A stretch of 64,000 nucleotides of DNA from Platerodrilus igneus (Eukaryota; Arthropoda; Insecta; Coleoptera; Lycidae), in NCBI GenBank assembly GCA_036346225.1, contig JARFIW010000170.1:9486501-9550500 (forward strand). Reading direction: 5' to 3'. Every line of letters begins with the position of its first letter. The stretch's first letter is position 1. Positions 58,530 through 64,000 of this stretch are shown here, in pieces. Both the position numbers and the translations under genes were made by a program. The notes below the pieces were generated by a model. It saw only the letters and a list, made by a program, of their open reading frames with translations. It did not search any database and was not told where the DNA came from.

Positions 58530-59143
58530 TAGATAACAGGTTAGTTAGCCTTGGATCAGAAGGAATCAAACTGATTAATACTATTAGAACAATCTAGAAC
58601 AATTGAATAAGGTATAGATTGCCATTACGGGCTCTATGTTCTAGTGTAAAGCTTTGAAAGATATGATATAAATGACTGTCAATATAAGTTACTCTGTGAT
58701 ATGAATTACTGTGGTGATTATATAAATTAATAGGTAGTGGTTGGATAGTTAATTATAGTGCTTCGTAGTGTTAAGACGGTAATACTTGTACTGTTAGCTT
58801 AAAATAAAGCGTTGGAAGAGCTTTTAGCAAATACTCCCTGTATGTTTGTTGTGGTTTGTTTAGCATTCTTCTTAATCTTTTTTGGGAATTAAACCACTCA
58901 TAGTTTTTAAAATCATCTTTACTTACGTTTCGATCCATGACCTAGGATCGTTGCCAAAACGATCCTAGGTCATAGATCGAAACGTAAGTAAAGATGATTT
59001 TAAAAACTATGAGTGGTTTAATTCCCAAAGAAGATTAAGAAGCTTTTAGCAAATTCCATTGTGACCACGAATTGTTGAAAATACTTGTATAATCAATTCG
59101 AAAATATAGAGCGGTTGTTATTGCAAATAAAGTTTTCGTTACA
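58530..59143 (+). repeat. 5' LTR of gypsy element, with insertion
   Basis: Matches the 3' LTR at 61207-61678 from about 58585 on and ends GTTACA at 59143. The start is not clearly defined because the TGTGGCGT end seen at 61207 is absent. The fold-back at 58833-59040 interrupts it. Confidence 0.75.
58833..59040. mobile_element. Fold-back insertion in the gypsy 5' LTR, 14-bp target duplication
   Basis: The arms at 58863-58952 and 58958-59042 are complementary over about 86 bases with one or two mismatches around a 5-base loop (GCCAA). The insert is flanked by AGCTTTTAGCAAAT at 58819-58832 and again at 59041-59054. The 3' LTR has the uninterrupted site (GAGAGGTTTTATCAAATTCC at about 61575), so this is an insertion and not part of the LTR. 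Thirty unpaired bases precede the left arm. The ATCGAAACGTAAG word in the arm recalls sequences near the ends of Penelope-like elements, but that link is only a guess. Confidence 0.85.
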
Positions 59144-59259
59144 CTGATGTCAAGTAGTGGGGTTTGCATGCCTATCACTCGTAGCCAAAACAAAAAGAAA
59201 TGCACAGCAAAATCCGTTCTTTCCTGAAAGTTCAAGTCAAGGGTTACGGAAAGTTTGGT

Positions 59260-60223
59260 CGGTAACTGTGCAATTCATGAAAAAATTGCCTGAAAATTCC
59301 GTAAAACTACAGAAAAGTTTTTCAGAGAAATTATAAGAACACGCAGAGAAGCAAGAACAACATTCCGCGAGTTTGGTAGCGTAAATAGAAAAAAGTAACA
59401 CCAGTTTTACAGAAAAATTAGATCAAAATGTGAAAGTCGTTAAGCAATTGAAAGAGGAGTTCATAAAAGAAAATACTAAATCCGCGGAAAAACTTGAAGC
59501 GAAATTTTCAGAGAAACTTTAAAGCCAAATTTTCCAGCAGTTTGCAGAAATTAGAAATAAAATTTTCAAATGATTTCTTAAAATCTCGCAAGAACCAGAA
59601 GCGAAATTTTCCGAAAAATTGTTAGAAAACTCGCGTAAAATGCAAAAGAGGTACTAAGGATGGAGGAACAGATTACTTCCATATAACAGTGCATGCTCCA
59701 GAGCCCTCAGTGCCGATGATAAAGCAGCATGATCCAGAATAAAAATGTCGGGGAATGCAAACTGACGTCGAGGTTTAGAGTAAAACCATCCACATTTGAT
59801 GGAAGGTCGCCTTGATAGACATATTTCAAGCAATTCGAAACTGCCGCGAGAACTAACGGCTGAAATGATGGTGAAAAGGCCGCATTAATTGTCGCGATAC
59901 GAGGTGAGGCCTTAAAATTTCTGCAGCCCATACGAGACCACGACCAAATAAGCTACGTGGCCTTAATACCAAGACTGGAAATGAAGTACGGCTACTCTCA
60001 TTTGCGACAAGTGTACCATGCTCAAGTGAAGAACCGTTACCAAAAGACCAATGAAAATTTGCAAGAGTTTGAAGCAAATATTGCTCGCTTGGTGAGACTA
60101 GCCTACGCAACAGCACCGGATAGCTTCCTAGAACAGCTGGCCATTCAAAATTTTGTTGACGGCATACGCGACGGAGAGATCCACTCAGGGGGGGGGGAGC
60201 ACTTCCGCGTTGAGAAACTCTGA
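59260..60223 (+). pseudogene. Ty3/gypsy gag, broken
   Basis: The first part (about 59270-59650) encodes a Lys/Glu-rich coiled-coil repeat seen as KLQKSFSEKL, EKLDQNVKVVKQLKEEF and EKLEAKFSEKL, interrupted by stops. After a gap, 59765-60160 encodes the capsid-like domain: VKPSTFDGR, FKQFETAA, EKAALIVAIRGEALKFL, LIPRLEMKYGYSHLRQVYHA and FEANIARLVRLAYATAPDS. It ends near QNFVDGIRDGEI, where a run of nine G residues (60189-60197) shifts the frame. The protein would form the element's particle. No zinc knuckle follows, because the sequence jumps to integrase soon after 60300. Confidence 0.87.
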
Positions 60224-60299
60224 GTAAGTTTTTACTACGCAGGTAACAAGGACGATGTAAAAGTGGCAGTTAGTGTCAGATATGTGCACCATTGGGAAA

Positions 60300-61020
60300 C
60301 TACAATGCTCCAATGTGGCAATGCAACGCGGGGGTTCCTATGAGAGAGTGGCAATAGCTATTTCCTAAGACAAACTGCGGGAATAAGTATATCTTGGTAT
60401 CCATGGACTACTTTACGAAATGGACAGAAGCGTATGTTATACTACAGCAGGAAGCTGCAACCGTCGCTGACGTGCTGGTAACTGTTTTACCGTTTTGGGG
60501 TTCCTATGGAGTTGCACGCTTATCGGGGCAGAAATTTGAATGAGCGTTATTCCAAGAAGTTTGCCAGTTGCTAGAAACGAGAAAGACCCGAACAACACCA
60601 TTCCACCCGCAATCAAATAGTATGGCACAACGTATGAACCGCATCTAGGCAAATACCTTTCCAAGGTGGTCTCCCAACATCAAGGTTACAGGTACCAATT
60701 TTTGCAACTATTTTTATTGACCTATCGGTCTTCGGGTCATGACAGATGCATGCCTATGCAATGCTGTGACGCGGGATACGTCCACCATACGATCTTGAGT
60801 TTAGGCATAAACCAAGGCGCAGGAGTCTGGTTTTCAATAGGAGGACCACGTCTAGTTATACAATCCGAGACGGAAGCGTGAGCTGTAATCAAAGCTACAA
60901 ATACATTGGGATGGTCCGCACAAAGTTGTAAAACGTATCGATGTCGTGGAATGTCGGATTCGTAATCTTCCAAAAGGATGAACAATAATCAACAGGTTAG
61001 CACCCTACAATAACGATGAC
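60300..61020 (+). pseudogene. Ty3/gypsy integrase, broken
   Basis: Blocks in order: NCGNKYILVSMDYFTKWTEA (about 60371-60432, first catalytic Asp in MDYF), EAATVADVLVT, FQEVCQLLETRKTRTTPFHP with QSNSMAQRMNR (60549-60645), then GPHKVVKRIDVVECRIRNLP (about 60913-60973) and RLAPYN. Where the second catalytic Asp normally sits in a HSDQG-type motif, this copy reads ARLSGQKFE and then a stop. The catalytic Glu in the VERFNR-type motif is replaced by Gln (AQRMNR). So two of three active-site residues are gone, and several frames are shifted. Confidence 0.9.
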
Positions 61021-61206
61021 GTCTGTAATGATTTCAGCTATCCTTACTGCCACAGAAACTTCCAACATCCGGATCACCGAGTATTTTGGCACAGAACAAT
61101 TTTAAGAAAAGGGCACTGTAGCGCCGATTAGTCTGCCTCCGACCAAAATAAGTACATTAGAACGCAAACGAAGCATTTGTACACAAAAGATAATTGATGA
61201 GTACCC

Positions 61207-61678
61207 TGTGGCGTGACATCTTCAAGTACAGTTGATTGACAGGTACAAGAGTTTTAAAATTAAGAATTATTTTGGTTACAATAGGAAATCTTGAGAATAT
61301 TAAGTACAGATTCTGGTATGGTTTAGAATAATCTAGAGCAATTGGATGGTATAAATTATCATCCAGTTTTTATTGAAGCTTCGATTGCAATATGTTCTAG
61401 TTTAAGACTGTCGATATAAATTACTCTATGTGATATGAATTACTGTAGTGATTATATAAATTAGTAATTAGTGCTTGGATAGTTAAATATAGTGTTTTGA
61501 TAGTAATTTAGAAGATAGCATCGTAGTGTTAAGAAGGTAATACTTGTTCTGTTCGTGATTAGCTGAAAATTAAGAGAGGTTTTATCAAATTCCATTGCAA
61601 GTATGAGTTGTTGAAAGGTTTGTATAATCAGTTTGAAAATAAGGACCTGTTGTTATTGCCAATAGAGGTTTGGTTACA
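61207..61678 (+). repeat. 3' LTR of gypsy element
   Basis: Begins TGTGGCGTGACATC and ends GGTTACA. It matches the 5' LTR remnant at 58585-59143 and the minus-strand LTR at 41782-42141, whose start TGCGGCGTTACACC fixes this left edge. Confidence 0.8.
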
Positions 61679-62174
61679 GTATATTTGAACTTTAATTTTT
61701 TTAAGAATATTTGTTTATTTGATACTTGTGATGAAAGCACAATTGTGTAACAGCGTTGAAAACACAATTGTGTAATAGAGTAAAAACTTATATTGGTGTT
61801 TTTCACAACTGAGTTAAATTCCAGACTTGTCATTAACTATCTTGCAATTACCTAGAGGCATGATTAAAATTCAGGTAATTTAACATTTGATTTTGGAAAC
61901 CCCTTTAGCTGGCATTTTCAAAACTTTATATTAGAGTTTTTATTGTTAACTGTTTAGGTATGTTTTAACATTAATATACTTAATTATTCCTCGTGTAAAT
62001 ACTAGACCAAAGTCACTTTCCTAAGTAGGGTTTTGGCATCCTCTTATTATTCTTTCTGGAGATTTTTCTCTACAAACCACCTTATTTCGAGATTAAGTGG
62101 CGTCCGAGATACTTCCCGATTAAGACATTCCACACGCAATGGCATTCCGGGACCCTCTTCAAACGCTTACACCG
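61679..62174. other. No gene recognised
   Basis: Unassigned DNA between the gypsy element and the SINE array. Confidence 0.45.
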
Positions 62175-62475
62175 TGCATTTTGCATTTCCAATGCTCCAC
62201 CCGAAGGTACTACATTGGCCAGGAGGCGAGTTTTTTGTTGCCTGAAAATTTAGAATTTTGCCGAACCCTTGCCGTTCCAGGCAAGGTAGGAATCTTTAAT
62301 GTGCGTGACAACACACACACGGGATCTCTATTTAACCTCTCATCCGAACAAGGGCGTAATTTTTGTGAAAAATGCTCAACTGCCATTTTTCAAGCAGTCG
62401 GCCGTGTAGAGATTCGAACCCCAGGACCTTGGGATCCGTAGTCTTACGCTTACTACATTGATTCACGACGACGCC
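62175..62475 (-). mobile_element. tRNA-derived SINE, array copy 1
   Basis: Minus-strand copy. Right end: tRNA-like head with B box (GGGGTTCGAATCTC). Body: GGCAGTTGAGCATTTTTCAC, TTCGGATGAGAGG, GTCACGCACATTAAAGATTC and CCTTGCCTGGAACGGCAAGG. Tail: TACCTTCGGGTGGAGCATTG. Confidence 0.9.
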
Positions 62476-62482
62476 ATCAAAC

Positions 62483-62787
62483 ACTTACATCTTACATGTG
62501 ATTTTCCAATGCTCCACCCTAAGGTACTACATTGGCCAGGAAGCTAGTTTTTTTTACCTGGAAAATTTGGAATTTTGCCGAACCCTTGCTATTCTAAACA
62601 AGGTACGGATCTATAACGTGCGTGACAACACTCACACACGGGACCTCCATTTTACCTCTCATCCGAACGAGGGTGTATTTTTGTGAAAAATGCTTGTCTA
62701 ATATTTTTCAAGCGGACCGTGTCGGGATTCCAACCCGGAACCTTGGGCGTAGTAGTCGCACATATACCACTACGCCACGGAGCCGCC
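62483..62787 (-). mobile_element. tRNA-derived SINE, array copy 2
   Basis: Minus strand. The head from 62787 reads GGCGGCTCCGTGGCGTAGTG (A box) and has B box GGGTTGGAATCCCGACAC, followed by the common body and tail (TACCTTAGGGTGGAGCATTG). The head is among the best preserved in the window and shows an RNA polymerase III promoter layout. Confidence 0.92.
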
Positions 62788-62888
62788 AAAACGCTTACAC
62801 CACCCGTCCCACTGTGTTAAGTCGACAACCATTCTTGTAAGTACAGTCGAGGTTTTCGGTATTTTACTGAAACAGGATTTTTAGCGGG

Positions 62889-63203
62889 GTACAACCACTA
62901 GGCGTCGCCGTGGATCAATGTAGTAAGCGTAAGACTACGGATCCCAAGGTCCCGGGCTCAAATCCCGACACGGCCGACTGCTTGAAAAATGGCAGGTGAG
63001 CATTTTTCACAAATATTACGCCTTCGTTCGGATGAGAGGTTAAATGGAGGTCCCGTGTATGAGTGTTGTCACGCACGTTAAAGATCCCTACCTTGCCTGG
63101 AACGGCAAGGGTTCGGCAAAATTCTAAATTTCCAGGCAACAAAAAACTCGCCTCCTGGCCAATGTAGTACCTTCGGGTGGAGCATTGGAAATGTAAATGG
63201 ACG
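62889..63203 (+). mobile_element. tRNA-derived SINE, array copy 3
   Basis: Plus strand. Head GGCGTCGCCGTGGATCAATG, B box GGGCTCAAATCCCGACAC, body with TTAAAGATCCCTACCTTGCC, tail TACCTTCGGGTGGAGCATTG. It is inverted relative to copies 1 and 2 and very similar to copy 1. Confidence 0.92.
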
Positions 63204-63204
63204 T

Positions 63205-63520
63205 GGTACAACCACTGGCGTCGCGGTGGATCAATGTAGTATGCGTAAGACTACGGATCCCAAGGTCCTGCGTTCGAATCCCGACACGGCCGACGGCTTG
63301 AAAAATGGCAGGTGAGCATTTTTCACAAAAATTACGCCCTCGTTCGGATGAGAGGTTAAATGGAGGTCCCGTGTGTGAGTGTTGTCACGCACGTTAAAGA
63401 TCCCTACCTTGCATGGAACGGCAAGGGTTCGGCAAAATTTTAAATTTCCAGGCAACAAAAAACTCGCCTCCTGGTCAATGTAGTACCTTCGGGCGGAGCA
63501 TTAGAAATATAAATGCACGG
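63205..63520 (+). mobile_element. tRNA-derived SINE, array copy 4
   Basis: Plus strand, head to tail with copy 3 with almost no unique DNA between. B box GCGTTCGAATCCCGACAC. The body is nearly identical to copy 3, with GCATGGAACGGCAAGG in place of GCCTGGAACGGCAAGG. Confidence 0.92.
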
Positions 63521-63784
63521 AGTACTTCACTAGGCGGCTCTGTAACGTGGTTAGTATGCGTGTAACTACTATGTTAAAGGTCCCGGGTCCGAACCCCGAC
63601 ACGGTTCAGCCGAGCATTTTTCACAAAAATACGCCCTCGTTCGGATAAAAGGTCCCATGTGTGAGTATTGTCATGCACGTTAAAGATCCCTACCTTGCTT
63701 GCAACAGCAAGGGTTCGGCAAAATTCAAAATTTTCCAGGTAAAAAAACTCGCTTCGGGTGGAGCATTGGAAAATCAAATGTAGG
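63521..63784 (+). mobile_element. tRNA-derived SINE, array copy 5, shortened
   Basis: Plus strand. Head TAGGCGGCTCTGTAACGTGG, B box GGGTCCGAACCCCGACAC. Small deletions after GACACGG and before GGTCCCATG, and the tail lacks the GGCCAATGTAGTACC part. Confidence 0.88.
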
Positions 63785-64000
63785 GAGTACTTCACCGGAC
63801 GGATCCGTGGCTTACTTGGTTCGTGCGTGACTACTAAACCCAAGGTCTCGGATCCGATCTTTGACACAAACCGCTTGAAAAATGTTAGGCAAACATTTTT
63901 CAAGAAAATACGCTTTCGTTCAGATGAGAGGTAAAATGGAGGTCCCGTGCGTGACTGTTGTCACGCACGTTGAAGATCCCTCTTACTTGGAATAGCAATG
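63785..64000 (+). mobile_element. tRNA-derived SINE, array copy 6, cut by window end
   Basis: Plus strand. Head CGGACGGATCCGTGGC, decayed B box (GGATCCGATCTTTGACAC), body through GTTGAAGATCCCTCTTACTTGG. The tail lies beyond the window. Confidence 0.88.

Larger units (their letters stand above)
58530..61678 (+). mobile_element. Ty3/gypsy LTR retrotransposon, internally deleted, with both LTRs partly present
   Basis: The two ends share a decayed LTR. Downstream of about 58585 and 61320, blocks such as AACAATCTAGAACAATTG, ATGTTCTAGT, GATATGAATTACTGT-GTGATT, AGTGTTAAGA-GGTAATACTTGT and TTGTTATTGC(A/C)AATA occur in the same order. They end in TTACA at 59143 and 61678. Between them lie gag and then integrase, with no protease, reverse transcriptase or RNase H. 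The upstream edge of the 5' LTR is unclear. A 208-bp fold-back sits in the 5' LTR only. Confidence 0.85.

Noticed and set aside
60437..60985. Minus-strand frames at 60437-60664 and 60737-60985
   Set aside because: Opposite-strand shadows of the gypsy integrase remnant.
62400..62475. A functional tRNA gene at the SINE heads
   Set aside because: A and B boxes are present but acceptor and anticodon stems do not pair convincingly, and each head continues into the SINE body.
62139..63903. Similar open frames in most SINE copies (peptide words such as RRYYIGQEASF and FNVRDNTHT) suggesting a conserved protein
   Set aside because: They run antisense through a tRNA-derived SINE and end inside its promoter region. 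Similarity follows from the shared DNA, and frames shift between copies at indels.

Overview
The window is AT-rich eukaryotic DNA, most likely from an arthropod, although the species cannot be named from sequence alone. The evidence is the mix of mobile elements: BEL/Pao, Ty3/gypsy, a Penelope-like element, Jockey-type non-LTR elements, long-inverted-repeat mariner relatives and tRNA-derived SINEs, set among many (TA)n and (GT)n tracts. I found no intact host gene, no functional tRNA or rRNA gene, no CRISPR array and nothing bacterial. Every recognisable coding stretch is a decayed mobile-element remnant.

Layout. 0-7 kb: mostly unassignable AT-rich DNA with an inverted pair of a short ORF-bearing repeat (family C, 2.7 and 4.3 kb) and one SINE. 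7.3-8.6 kb: broken Jockey-type reverse transcriptase. 10.5-11.5 kb: a SINE and a 74-bp minisatellite. 12.8 and 18.7-19.2 kb: two 3' ends of one non-LTR element family with a (CAT/ATG)n tail. 13.36-14.96 kb: a complete-ended mariner-type transposon with about 118-bp inverted repeats, a TA duplication and a truncated transposase. 16.4-17.5 kb: first copy of unknown repeat family B. 21.7-23.2 kb: BEL/Pao pol remnant on the minus strand. 23-29 kb: mostly unassigned, with a compound GT/GC/TA tract. 29.15-33.15 kb: two copies of a large non-coding repeat (family A) arranged tail to tail. 36.65-42.2 kb: nested wreckage of BEL/Pao gag-protease-RT, a mariner end, family B, a mariner transposase C-terminus and a gypsy LTR. 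47.0-55.1 kb: two more family A copies flanking a Penelope-like element with its fold-back and inverted ends, all joined at (TA)n tracts. 58.5-61.7 kb: an internally deleted gypsy element whose 5' LTR carries a fold-back insertion. 62.2-64.0 kb: six SINE copies packed end to end, running off the window.

The most interesting undescribed items are family A (about 2 kb, four copies, no known coding domain), family B (about 1 kb, two copies, with an intron-like segment conserved between them), family C (a short shared reading frame), the SINE array and the Penelope fold-back structures. The names A, B and C are local to this annotation. All family boundaries were judged by eye.
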